Notes under the pieces: generated by a model | What the model saw: the letters and a program-made list of their open reading frames with translations, nothing else | Told to the model about the DNA's origin: nothing | The model's database searches: none | NCBI GenBank assembly: GCA_017475925.1 | Contig: JAFVER010000096.1 | Location: 1-35,246, forward strand | DNA from: Anaerovibrio sp. | Lineage (GTDB): Bacteria > Bacillota > Negativicutes > Selenomonadales > Selenomonadaceae | Length of the DNA stretch: 35,246 nucleotides | Reading direction: 5' to 3' | Position numbers and translations under genes: made by a program | In this document: piece by piece, positions 7,805 to 15,694 of the stretch | Layout of the letters: each line of letters opens with the position of its first letter | Position numbering within the stretch: position 1 is the stretch's first letter

Positions 7805-9310
7805 ATGGTAGAATCCGTTTGGTCAATCCTGCCGCCGATAATAACTATTGTGTTGGCGCTTTTGACAAAAGAAGTTTACATGTCATTGCTAATTGGTATT
7901 TTTTCCGGTGCGCTGTTATACACTGAGTTTAATGTACTTGAAGCTATAATGACTATGTTTGATGTTATGGCTGATAAGGTGGGAGGAAATATCAATATTT
8001 TGGTATTCCTGGTAATTTTGGGAATAATGGTGGCTGCCATTACCCGTTCCGGTGCCACCCGGGCCTATGGTGAGTGGGCAGCCAGAAATATCAAGGGGCG
8101 ACGCAGTGCTATGCTCCTTACCGCTGTTTTAGGCGTAGTTATTTTTATTGATGATTATTTTAATTGTCTTACCGTTGGAACCGTAATGCGGCCAATTACT
8201 GACCGTTTTAAGATTTCAAGGGCCAAATTGGCTTATATTATTGATGCTACGGCTGCTCCAATCTGTATTTTGGCACCGGTTTCCAGCTGGGCTGCTGCAG
8301 TAGGCTCGTCCTTGCCGGAGGGCAGTGAGGTAGATGGCTTTAGCCTCTTTTTACAGACTATTCCATTTAATCTTTATGCCCTTATGACCATGCTGTTTAT
8401 GCTGTTTATTATCATATCCCAGCGTGATGTGTTCTCCATGGCTGCTTATGTCAGAAAAAATCAGGAGCATTTTATTGTTCCAACTGAGTACCGTGACAGT
8501 GAGGAGGTTACTCCTTTAGGCAGCGGTAAAATTATTGACTTGGTATTGCCACTGGTAGTGCTTATTTGTGCCTGTGTATATGGTATGCTGTATACTGGCG
8601 GTATTAACGAGGGTAAGAGCATTGCTGATGCCTTTGCTGACTGTGATTCATCCAAATCTTTGGTATTTGGTTCCTTTGTGGCTTTTGTGTTCACTGCCCT
8701 TTTATATCTGCCACGTGGGGTTATTACATTTAAATCCTTCTGCGAGACCTTTGTTCAGGGCTTTAAGGCCATGACTCCGGCCAATCTTATTCTTTGCTTT
8801 GCCTGGACCTTGTCTGGTATTTGCAGTGACAAGTATTTGAACCTTGGTGGATATGTGGGAATGCTGGTAAGCTCCCATACAGAGGTTGTGGCATTCCTGC
8901 CGGTTATTTTCTTTGTTGTTGCCATTATTTTGGCTTTTGCAACAGGTACTTCCTGGGGAACCTTTGGTATACTGATACCGATTGCAGTGGCAGTAATTGG
9001 TGCAAATGATGTCAACATGCTGGCCATTACTGTAGCGGCAATTCTTTCCGGTGCTGTGGGCGGCGACCATGCTTCGCCGATTTCTGATACAACAATATTA
9101 GCCTCCGCCGGAGCCCAGTGCAGCCATTTAGACCATGTAAGCACCCAGATTCCATATGTACTGATTGTGGCTGGTGCCAGCTTTGTAGGCTATCTGGTGG
9201 ATGGCTTTACCATGAATGGTTGGGCTGGGTTGGCAACGGCCTGTGGTATTTTGGCATTAATAATGGCTATAATCTACACCAAAGTTAAGCCAGTAGATGT
9301 GGACCATTAA
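7805..9310 (+). CDS. nhaC: NhaC-family Na+/H+ antiporter
   Basis: A 501-aa very hydrophobic inner-membrane protein with roughly 11-13 predicted helices, matching the NhaC antiporter family of the ion-transporter superfamily. Recognisable stretches are the helix pair around IDDYFNCLTVGTVMRPITD (about 116-134), the conserved APICILAPVSSWAA (about 155-168) and the C-terminal SGAVGGDHASPISDTTILAS, a family hallmark. Such proteins usually exchange Na+ for H+; some relatives exchange malate/lactate or amino acids, so the exact substrate is open. It is monocistronic: its own promoter precedes it and a strong terminator follows. Confidence 0.85.
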   Translation: MVESVWSILPPIITIVLALLTKEVYMSLLIGIFSGALLYTEFNVLEAIMTMFDVMADKVGGNINILVFLVILGIMVAAITRSGATRAYGEWAARNIKGRRSAMLLTAVLGVVIFIDDYFNCLTVGTVMRPITDRFKISRAKLAYIIDATAAPICILAPVSSWAAAVGSSLPEGSEVDGFSLFLQTIPFNLYALMTMLFMLFIIISQRDVFSMAAYVRKNQEHFIVPTEYRDSEEVTPLGSGKIIDLVLPLVVLICACVYGMLYTGGINEGKSIADAFADCDSSKSLVFGSFVAFVFTALLYLPRGVITFKSFCETFVQGFKAMTPANLILCFAWTLSGICSDKYLNLGGYVGMLVSSHTEVVAFLPVIFFVVAIILAFATGTSWGTFGILIPIAVAVIGANDVNMLAITVAAILSGAVGGDHASPISDTTILASAGAQCSHLDHVSTQIPYVLIVAGASFVGYLVDGFTMNGWAGLATACGILALIMAIIYTKVKPVDVDH

Positions 9311-9342
9311 AAATAAAATATACTTATATTTTTGATGATTTT

Positions 9343-9384
9343 CAAGAAGTTTTATAGTTATAACTATAAAACTTCTTGTTTTTT
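9343..9384 (+). terminator. Strong intrinsic terminator after nhaC
   Basis: Two perfectly complementary 18-nt arms (9343-9360 and 9361-9378) are followed by TTTTTT (9379-9384). The arms abut, so a few central pairs open to form the loop. It may also act on the opposite strand, although no converging gene is present. Confidence 0.9.
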
Positions 9385-9434
9385 ATAAAAACAAATTATT
9401 TCGATGAAAAATATCTCGCACATCTTTCTTTTTC

Positions 9435-9463
9435 TTGACATTAAATTCGTATTGATTTATTCT
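9435..9463 (+). promoter_or_regulatory. Putative promoter of the thioesterase operon
   Basis: A consensus -35 TTGACA (9435-9440), a 17-bp spacer and TATTCT (9458-9463) lie 44 bp before the GTG start of the thioesterase gene. Confidence 0.55.
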
Positions 9464-9507
9464 TAATTAGTTGTGAAAGAGAATAAGAAAGTGAAGGAGA
9501 TGATGTT

Positions 9508-9918
9508 GTGGTACATACAGTTCGTCATAAGGTTAATTTTTATGATACGGATGCTATGGCTGTGGTTCATCATTCCAACTATATTCGATGGTTTGAAATC
9601 GGTCGGGTTGAGTTCCTTCGGGCGGCTGGCATTACCTTAAATCAGCTTATGGCAGATGGGTATGTATTTCCTATTACTGAGGTGAGTGCAAAGTATGTGG
9701 CTTCAGCTTATTTTGATGATGAGCTGCTTGTTGAGACTACCCCGGAAGCCCTTACCAAGGCAAAGATGGTATTTACATACCGTATATTGAGGGCATCGGA
9801 TAACGCTTTACTGGTGGAGGGTCGAACTCAAAATGTATTCACCTCAAAGGAAACTGGTAAAATAACCCGTTTGCCGGACAAATACTATGATAAATTGAAA
9901 GTAATGATGGCTCTTTAG
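9508..9918 (+). CDS. Acyl-CoA thioesterase of the YbgC/FadM (4HBT hot-dog) family
   Basis: The 136-aa protein is a single hot-dog-fold 4-hydroxybenzoyl-CoA-thioesterase-like domain. The active-site segment FYDTDAMAVVHHSNYIRWFE (about 10-29) carries the family Asp and the HxxY stretch. It probably hydrolyses short- or medium-chain acyl-CoA in the cytoplasm; substrates in this family vary widely. The GTG start at 9508 is supported by AAGGAGA 7 nt upstream and by the family N-terminus. It leads a putative three-gene operon with an unknown membrane-anchored protein and a CofE-like protein. Confidence 0.88.
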   Translation: MVHTVRHKVNFYDTDAMAVVHHSNYIRWFEIGRVEFLRAAGITLNQLMADGYVFPITEVSAKYVASAYFDDELLVETTPEALTKAKMVFTYRILRASDNALLVEGRTQNVFTSKETGKITRLPDKYYDKLKVMMAL

Positions 9919-9959
9919 TGTCAGTGCACTAGATTGTCACACTAATGGAGGTCTTGTTG

Positions 9960-10529
9960 ATGGAATATGCGTTGTACGTAATTGGTGCTGTTGTGGGACT
10001 GGGGCTTTTGGTGGCTATCATGGCAAAGCTCTATATTTGGCATACCGGTGTTGAAAACGTGGTGGCAAAATTGGATAGTCGCAGTGCCTTTAAGCTGGAC
10101 AAAATCACTGAAAACAGCCTGACATTCAGTACCAATGTGGAATTTGTAAATTATGGAAAGCAGTGTGCCACCTTCATGGATTGCTTTGTTCGGCCGCAGC
10201 TTCCTTATGAGCAGTACGATGGCCTGGAGCTTAGAGGTCATGCAGAGCTATCCACGGCTCCTCGGGAGGATGATTATTTTGAAGCATATATCGTCCAAAG
10301 AAAGGATTATGAGGATAATCTGGACCATGCTGTCATTAAGGCCCAGGTTACCCTTATCGCCCGTAATGGAATGAATATTAAAGAGGCAGTGTCCAAAATG
10401 CCAGACTTTAATTTTCAGATAATCTGGTTACAGACCGGCCGTACTGAGACCCGCTACCGTCAGGTGCGCATTGAGGTACCGGCGGCAGAAATTGCTGCAT
10501 TGGCAGGGACAGAGCTCGTGGATGAATAA
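9960..10529 (+). CDS. Membrane-anchored protein of unknown function
   Basis: A 189-aa protein starting at ATG 9960, chosen because GGAGG lies 8 nt upstream; an earlier in-frame ATG at 9945 overlaps that site. An N-terminal hydrophobic helix (about 4-25, YVIGAVVGLGLLVAIMAKLY) is not followed by a clear cleavage site, so it is probably an anchor. The remaining 160 residues alternate beta-strand-like stretches and include DSRSAFKLDKITENSLTF. A beta-sandwich is possible. It sits 15 bp before the CofE-like gene, suggesting joint function. I do not recognise the family. Confidence 0.75.
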   Translation: MEYALYVIGAVVGLGLLVAIMAKLYIWHTGVENVVAKLDSRSAFKLDKITENSLTFSTNVEFVNYGKQCATFMDCFVRPQLPYEQYDGLELRGHAELSTAPREDDYFEAYIVQRKDYEDNLDHAVIKAQVTLIARNGMNIKEAVSKMPDFNFQIIWLQTGRTETRYRQVRIEVPAAEIAALAGTELVDE

Positions 10530-10544
10530 GGAGAATGGATTACT

Positions 10545-11210
10545 ATGGCTAATGATACAAAGGTTGAATTAATACCGATTCCTACCAGAATACTTACTCA
10601 TAAGGACAATATAGTAGACACAGTGGAACGGTATACCAAGGGAAAAATTGGCGAAAATGATGTAATATCTGTGGCTGAGAGTGTAGTGGCTATTACCCAG
10701 GGCCGGGCAGTTCGTCCGGAGGATTTGAAGATAACCAGGGTAGCAAAGCTTTGTTGCCGGTTTATTCCTGACTATGGTTCCCTTGCCAGTCCTCATGGTA
10801 TGCAGTCCCTGATGGATGTAGAAGGAAAGTGGCGTGTGGCTGGGGCATTGCTCTTGGGCTTTTTGGGTAAGCTGGTAGGCATTAATGGCATCTTTTATAA
10901 GTGGGGCGGTGAGCAGACTGCCCTTATTGATGATGTTACCGGGACCATGCCACCCTTTGACAAGCACATTGTCTATGGTCCGAAGGAGCCAAATAAGGTA
11001 GTAGAGCAGTTGAAGGAAAGACTTGGCTGTTTCGGCGCGTTGATTGCTGATGTAAATGACTTAAAGCGTTCCCGGGTGGTTGGCGAAAGCAAGGGCTTGG
11101 ATGGTCAGAAGGCAGCCAATCTGCTTATTGACAATCCTTTTGGTAACGCATCACAGAAAACCCCTATAGTGATTATCAAGAATTTCAAACAGTATCAGCA
11201 GGGGGCATAA
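10545..11210 (+). CDS. CofE-like (F420-0:gamma-glutamyl ligase family) protein
   Basis: This 221-aa protein resembles the catalytic domain of F420-0:L-glutamate ligase (CofE). It has the N-terminal pattern [20 protein letters not shown] and the mid-region [20 protein letters not shown], where family members bind GTP and substrate. The region around [18 protein letters not shown] is also family-like. CofE adds glutamate to F420-0, but Negativicutes are not known to make F420 and no other F420 gene is seen here. A different acceptor, or a purely structural role, is possible. It ends the operon; a terminator follows at 11253. Confidence 0.75.
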   Translation: MANDTKVELIPIPTRILTHKDNIVDTVERYTKGKIGENDVISVAESVVAITQGRAVRPEDLKITRVAKLCCRFIPDYGSLASPHGMQSLMDVEGKWRVAGALLLGFLGKLVGINGIFYKWGGEQTALIDDVTGTMPPFDKHIVYGPKEPNKVVEQLKERLGCFGALIADVNDLKRSRVVGESKGLDGQKAANLLIDNPFGNASQKTPIVIIKNFKQYQQGA

Positions 11211-11252
11211 TAAATTTGTAAGGCGGAATTTACATTGTGTAATGCGATAAGT

Positions 11253-11287
11253 AAAAAAATGGACTGGTGGCTACAGTCCATTTTTTT
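11253..11287 (+). terminator. Intrinsic terminator after the CofE-like gene
   Basis: AAAAAATGGACT and AGTCCATTTTTT form a near-perfect 12-bp stem around a 9-nt loop, and the 3' arm continues as a run of seven T. The A-rich 5' arm makes it potentially bidirectional. Confidence 0.85.
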
Positions 11288-11349
11288 GTAACAGCACTTA
11301 ATGAAAGCGGGCCAACAAGGGGCGATTGAATTTAGTGCAGGTCAAGGGA

Positions 11350-11378
11350 ACTTGGCTGGCCAATGCAGCCAGGTTTTT
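11350..11378 (+). terminator. Second hairpin with T-tract upstream of rph
   Basis: ACTTGGCTG (11350-11358) and CAGCCAGGT (11366-11374) form a 9-bp stem with one G-U pair and a 7-nt loop, followed by TTTTT. It lies 65 bp after the first terminator and 64 bp before rph. It may end a short transcript from 11288-11378 or attenuate rph transcription. Confidence 0.55.
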
Positions 11379-11441
11379 AATCCTATGCTAACAGGTACTA
11401 AGACTCCCACTGAATAAGGCTCATTTAATTAGGAGGTTAGT

Positions 11442-12194
11442 ATGGCCAGAAAATATGACCGTAAAAATGATGAGCTGCGGCATTATAAGATTAATAGATT
11501 TTTTCAGCAGCATCCGGCCGGCTCAGCCATGATAGAAATGGGAAAAACCAAGGTGATATGTGCTGCCACAGTTGAGGAGAAGGTGCCAAATTTTCTGCGG
11601 GGAACTGGTGAGGGCTGGCTTACAGCAGAATACTCCCTTTTGCCAAGTGCAACCCATACCAGAACTTCCCGGGAGGCGGCCAGAGGCAAGCAGACGGGGC
11701 GAACTCAGGAAATACAGCGGCTGATAGGACGAAGCCTTCGTTCAGTGCTGGACATGAAGGCCCTGGGTGAACGGACAATAATCATAGATTGTGATGTTAT
11801 TCAGGCTGATGGTGGAACCCGCACAGCATCAATAACTGGGGCCTTTATTGCTTTGGTGGAGGCCTGTGATACTTTTTTTGAGCCGGACAGTGGCAAGCCG
11901 TTTCCTGTTCGTGATTTTTTGGCTGCCATTAGCGTGGGCGTTTCAACAGAGGGGGAGTTGCTGCTGGATTTGGATTATGATGAGGATTCCAGTGGTGTGG
12001 TGGATATGAATGTAGTGCGAACTGGTGAGGGAAATTTCGTTGAAATTCAGGGTACCGGCGAGGGAAGACCCTTTACCAGAGATGAGATGAAAAAACTTAT
12101 TGCTTTGGCTGAGAAGGGGATTGATGAGCTTATTTCCTACGAGAAGGATATTTTGGGCAACGAGCTGGTCTGGAAGGTTGGTCGTGAAGGATGA
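11442..12194 (+). CDS. rph: Ribonuclease PH
   Basis: RNase PH is a phosphorolytic 3'-5' exonuclease that trims tRNA precursors. The 250-aa length is normal. Visible family segments include [20 protein letters not shown], the arginine-rich stretch [20 protein letters not shown] (phosphate and RNA contacts) and [20 protein letters not shown] with catalytic acidic residues. GGAGG precedes the ATG. The stop overlaps the next start (ATGA), so the gene is translationally coupled to the XTP pyrophosphatase, a common Firmicute arrangement. Confidence 0.96.
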   Translation: MARKYDRKNDELRHYKINRFFQQHPAGSAMIEMGKTKVICAATVEEKVPNFLRGTGEGWLTAEYSLLPSATHTRTSREAARGKQTGRTQEIQRLIGRSLRSVLDMKALGERTIIIDCDVIQADGGTRTASITGAFIALVEACDTFFEPDSGKPFPVRDFLAAISVGVSTEGELLLDLDYDEDSSGVVDMNVVRTGEGNFVEIQGTGEGRPFTRDEMKKLIALAEKGIDELISYEKDILGNELVWKVGREG

Positions 12195-12784
12195 AAAAAG
12201 TCGTAATTGCCACAAAAAATAATGGTAAGGTTCGGGAAATGAAAAATGCCTTTGAGGCACTGCCTATTGAACTGGTGTCCTTGGCGGATATATCAGAGAA
12301 TATTGCGGAACCAGTTGAGGATGGAGAAACCTTTAAGGCTAATTCCCTGTTAAAGGCAAAATATTATCAAAAATGTACCGGTATGGCGTGTCTGGCTGAT
12401 GATTCCGGCCTGGAGGTTGAGGTACTGGCTGGGGCTCCAGGAGTCTATTCGGCGCGGTATTCTGGTGAAGCTGCTACAGATGAATCCAATAATGCCAAGC
12501 TTCAGGATGAACTGAAAAAACGAGGCTTCACCAGCTCCAAAGCAGGCTATCAGTGTGCGTTGACCTTTGTAGATGTAGATGGAAGTATACTACAGACTCA
12601 GGGCTATTGCCATGGTGAAATAAGAAATAAAGCCAAAGGCAATGGCGGATTTGGCTATGACCCATATTTTTATGTGGGAGAAAGCTCTATGGCAGAACTG
12701 ACCATGGAGGAAAAAAATCGCATAAGTCATCGAGGAGAGGCCCTGCGTAAAATGGCAGGACTTTTAAAGGAGTATCTAAAATGA
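12191..12784 (+). CDS. rdgB: dITP/XTP pyrophosphatase (RdgB/HAM1 family)
   Basis: The 197-aa enzyme hydrolyses non-canonical purine triphosphates (dITP, XTP) to monophosphates, preventing their incorporation in nucleic acids. Signature stretches are [17 protein letters not shown] at the N-terminus, the metal/substrate region [20 protein letters not shown] (about 67-86), [11 protein letters not shown] and the C-terminal [11 protein letters not shown]. It overlaps rph by 4 nt at its start and the phosphodiesterase gene by 4 nt at its end, indicating one translationally coupled unit. Confidence 0.95.
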   Translation: MKKVVIATKNNGKVREMKNAFEALPIELVSLADISENIAEPVEDGETFKANSLLKAKYYQKCTGMACLADDSGLEVEVLAGAPGVYSARYSGEAATDESNNAKLQDELKKRGFTSSKAGYQCALTFVDVDGSILQTQGYCHGEIRNKAKGNGGFGYDPYFYVGESSMAELTMEEKNRISHRGEALRKMAGLLKEYLK

Positions 12785-13257
12785 GGATTGGGATTATCAG
12801 TGACAGTCACGGAAATACCATGGCAATCGACATGGCTGTTAAAATGGCTGGAGAAGTGGATTGCTGGCTTCATGCAGGTGATTTGATAGGTGATGCCGAA
12901 TATCTTTCCATGGTGACGGAAAAGGAGATTTTTAATGTTGCCGGAAATTGCGATTGGCCGCAAACGACTGTACCGGATGAGCTGCTGATCAGCAAGGCCG
13001 GACATCGAATTTTTTTGACCCATGGACATAATTATGGTGTAAAAAGAAGCCGTGACGAAATTAAAAGCGCAGCTATAGCTAAAGGGGCTGATATAGTCGT
13101 ATATGGTCATACACATGTGGCGGTGATTCAGCAGGAGAAAAATTGTCTGACCATTAACCCGGGAAGCATTTCTTTTCCCAGGGACGGGGAAGGCCAGTCC
13201 TTTATGGTGTTAAACATAAACCAGAAGGCTGTCCGGGTTGAGCATTTTCATCTGTAA
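12781..13257 (+). CDS. YfcE/MJ0936-family metallophosphoesterase
   Basis: A 158-aa calcineurin-like phosphodiesterase. The five metal-site motifs are visible in order: ISDSHGN (about 6-12), HAGDLIGD, VAGNCDW, LTHGHNYG and VYGHTHVA. Family members cleave small phosphodiester substrates in vitro; the physiological substrate is unknown. It is coupled to the upstream pyrophosphatase through an ATGA overlap and ends the rph operon. No clear terminator is seen in the 230-bp gap that follows, which holds a probable promoter for the fumarase genes. Confidence 0.92.
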   Translation: MRIGIISDSHGNTMAIDMAVKMAGEVDCWLHAGDLIGDAEYLSMVTEKEIFNVAGNCDWPQTTVPDELLISKAGHRIFLTHGHNYGVKRSRDEIKSAAIAKGADIVVYGHTHVAVIQQEKNCLTINPGSISFPRDGEGQSFMVLNINQKAVRVEHFHL

Positions 13258-13413
13258 AATGAGTTAGTGTAGTGGGAATTTAGTGGTATAAATAGAATTA
13301 TTGGTAAGGTGGTCAGCCTATAAGAAAAATTTATTATTAAATTGTCTTGATTTATCGTGAAAATTACGAATGACATTCACCTTTTTTCTACACAAACCCT
13401 TATAGTTATTAGG

Positions 13414-13442
13414 TTGAAAGCATATTTAAAATATGATAATAT
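13414..13442 (+). promoter_or_regulatory. Putative promoter of the fumarase/dehydrogenase operon
   Basis: TTGAAA (13414-13419), a 17-bp spacer and TAATAT (13437-13442) lie 45 bp before the fumarase alpha start. The flanking DNA is strongly AT-rich, which weakens the -10 call. Confidence 0.45.
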
Positions 13443-13487
13443 AAAGTATGTATGCGAGTGTATTTTTAGAATTAGGGAGGGTTTAAT

Positions 13488-14330
13488 TTGCGTACGATCA
13501 ATGTTGAACAGATCACTGAAGAAGTAGCGCAGATGTGCAAGGAAGCTGCCTACTATTTGCCTCAGGATGTGTATGAAGCTCTCAAGAAGGGCCGTGAGAC
13601 AGAGGAGTCTCCTGTTGGCCAGGTTGTGCTTGATCAGATTATCCGTAATTCCGAGATAGCCAGGGATGAAGATCGTCCTATTTGCCAGGATACTGGTATG
13701 ACCATTGTATTTTTGGAGGTAGGTCAGGATGTTCACTTTGAGGGTGGAGATTTGACTGAGGCCATCAATGCTGGTGTCGCAAAGGGATATGTAGAAGGGT
13801 ATTTACGCAAGTCTGTTGTTGCAGAGCCTTTGTTTGACCGGAAAAATACTCAAAATAATACCCCAGCAATTATTTATACCAAGATTGTTCCAGGCGATAA
13901 GCTTAAGATTGAGCTTACCTGCAAAGGCTTCGGCTCTGAAAACAAGGGCGGTATCAAGATGCTGGTACCAGCTGATGGAGTTGAAGGCGTTAAAAAGGCT
14001 GTATTGGATATCATTCAGCATGCCAGCTGCAATCCTTGCCCACCGATGGTAGTCGGTGTAGGTATAGGCGGAACTATGGATCAGGCGGCATACCTTTCCA
14101 AACGGGCTCTTATGCGCAATATCACAGAGCGTAACTCTCATCCGGATTATGCAGCACTGGAAAAGGAGCTGCTGGAAATGATTAATAAGACTGGTATCGG
14201 CCCACAGCTTGGTGGTACTACCTCTGCATTGGCTGTAAATATTGAGTGGGGACCTACTCATATTGCCGGTTTGCCGGTAGCTGTAACAATCTGCTGCCAT
14301 GCTTGTCGTCATTCTCACCGTGTTCTTTGA
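13488..14330 (+). CDS. fumA: Class I fumarate hydratase, alpha subunit
   Basis: This 280-aa protein is the N-terminal catalytic half of an oxygen-sensitive [4Fe-4S] fumarase, split into two subunits as in many anaerobes. Candidate cluster cysteines lie at C66 (DRPICQDTGM), C181/C184 (ASCNPCPPMVVGVGIGGTMD) and C269-C273 (VTICCHACRHSHR). The enzyme interconverts malate and fumarate. The related L-tartrate dehydratase has the same architecture, but the adjacent quinone-linked dehydrogenase favours fumarase. The first codon read is TTG with GGGAGGG upstream. The beta subunit follows after 18 bp. Confidence 0.92.
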   Translation: MRTINVEQITEEVAQMCKEAAYYLPQDVYEALKKGRETEESPVGQVVLDQIIRNSEIARDEDRPICQDTGMTIVFLEVGQDVHFEGGDLTEAINAGVAKGYVEGYLRKSVVAEPLFDRKNTQNNTPAIIYTKIVPGDKLKIELTCKGFGSENKGGIKMLVPADGVEGVKKAVLDIIQHASCNPCPPMVVGVGIGGTMDQAAYLSKRALMRNITERNSHPDYAALEKELLEMINKTGIGPQLGGTTSALAVNIEWGPTHIAGLPVAVTICCHACRHSHRVL

Positions 14331-14348
14331 TATTAGGAGGTTTAGATA

Positions 14349-14906
14349 ATGGCTGAAACAATTCGTATAACTACTCCTCTGAAAGAAGAGGATTCCCGGA
14401 AGCTCCGGGCAGGTGACAGCGTACTTATTACAGGGACCATTTATAGTGCCCGTGATGCTGCGCATAAGGTTATGACTGAGGCATTGGCCCGTGGTGAGAA
14501 GCTGCCAATTGATTGGAATAACCAGATTGTTTACTATCTTGGTCCTACACCGGCTAAGCCAGGGGATCCAATTGGCTCCTGTGGTCCTACCACTGCCGGC
14601 CGTATGGATGCTTATACTCCAACCATGCTGGAGCAGGGCATAAAGGGCATGATTGGCAAGGGCTCCCGTGCACCAGAGGTAGTTGAGTCCATGAAAAAGA
14701 ACGGTGTTACATATTTTGCTGCTGTTGGTGGGGCAGCCGCCCTTATTGCAAAGTCAGTGAAAAAGTACACTGTTATTGCATACCCTGAGCTTGGTCCAGA
14801 AGCTTTGGCTGCTTTGGAGGTTGTTGATTTCCCTGCAATCGTAGTAATCGACTCTGAGGGAAATGATTATTACGAAATTGGTCAGGCACCATACCGCAAG
14901 TTATGA
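14349..14906 (+). CDS. fumB: Class I fumarate hydratase, beta subunit
   Basis: The 185-aa protein matches the C-terminal swivelling domain of class I fumarases. It has the stretch LRAGDSVLITGTIYSARDAAHK near the N-terminus, the family core YYLGPTPAKPGDPIGSCGPT, TAGRMDAYTP and the late segment MIGKGSRAPEVVESMKKNG. It pairs with the alpha subunit to form the active site. An AGGAGG site precedes the ATG. A 112-bp gap without a convincing terminator separates it from sdhC, so fumarase and dehydrogenase may be one operon. Confidence 0.92.
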   Translation: MAETIRITTPLKEEDSRKLRAGDSVLITGTIYSARDAAHKVMTEALARGEKLPIDWNNQIVYYLGPTPAKPGDPIGSCGPTTAGRMDAYTPTMLEQGIKGMIGKGSRAPEVVESMKKNGVTYFAAVGGAAALIAKSVKKYTVIAYPELGPEALAALEVVDFPAIVVIDSEGNDYYEIGQAPYRKL

Positions 14907-15018
14907 TCTGGCAAAGGCTTTGCCGGTTAATGTATGACTGTGATAGTTCTGATAATGAAAAATTGCAGTTATGCGCTATTACTTTCCTGTGTGAAAGAAA
15001 AATATTAGGAGGTCAAGA

Positions 15019-15639
15019 ATGATTAACGTATCTTTTTATCTTCGTCGACTACACTCCCTTTGCGGACTTGTAATGCTCGGCGGTGTGCTGATTGAGCATT
15101 TGTTGACAAATGCATCAGCAATGGGTGGTCCTGAGGTGTTCAACCAGGGGTTAGCCATGATGGAGCAAATCCCACAGCCTATTTTCCTTGGCATAGAAAT
15201 CTGCCTTTACGCTGTACCTCTTTTGTTCCATGGTATCTACGGTATGTACATTGCTATGCAGGCAAAGAACAACCCAACTGAGTACGGATATTCCCGTAAC
15301 TGGAAATTTGCGCTTCAGAGATGGACTGCATGGTATCTGGTAGTATTCCTTATTTGGCATGTAGGCTACCTTCGGATTTATACAAAGGGGATTATGGGTG
15401 AGCATATCAGCTATTCTCTTGTTCAGTCCACCCTGGCTAATCCGGTTGTGTTTGCACTTTATGCTCTTGGTATGTTTGCTGCTATTTTCCATTTCTGCAA
15501 TGGTATCACAACCTTCTGCATGACCTGGGGTATTACCAAGGGTCCTCGTGCTCAGTGCGTTGTGGACAAGCTGGCTATGGGGCTGTGCACTTTGATGTGC
15601 CTCTTCACCTTAGCATTTATGTCCTCTTACTTTATGTAA
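15019..15639 (+). CDS. sdhC: Succinate dehydrogenase/fumarate reductase cytochrome b558 subunit
   Basis: A 206-aa integral membrane protein with five predicted helices, the Bacillus SdhC / Wolinella FrdC type. Histidines suitable for binding two hemes and quinone lie at H12 (RRLHSLCG), H27 (IEHLL), H71 (LFHGIYG), H114 (IWHVGYLR) and H158 (FHFCNG). It anchors the flavoprotein and iron-sulfur subunits and passes electrons to or from menaquinone. The ATG follows AGGAGGTC. The gene order C-A-B matches this family. Confidence 0.93.
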   Translation: MINVSFYLRRLHSLCGLVMLGGVLIEHLLTNASAMGGPEVFNQGLAMMEQIPQPIFLGIEICLYAVPLLFHGIYGMYIAMQAKNNPTEYGYSRNWKFALQRWTAWYLVVFLIWHVGYLRIYTKGIMGEHISYSLVQSTLANPVVFALYALGMFAAIFHFCNGITTFCMTWGITKGPRAQCVVDKLAMGLCTLMCLFTLAFMSSYFM

Positions 15640-15694
15640 TATTCAGTAAGAATTGTCGTAGTAGTAAAGATTTGTATATAAGGAGAGAACCTAC

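Noticed and set aside
13803..14465. Minus-strand open frame of 220 codons across the fumarase genes
   Set aside because: It overlaps both fumarase subunits antisense, with no recognisable domain.
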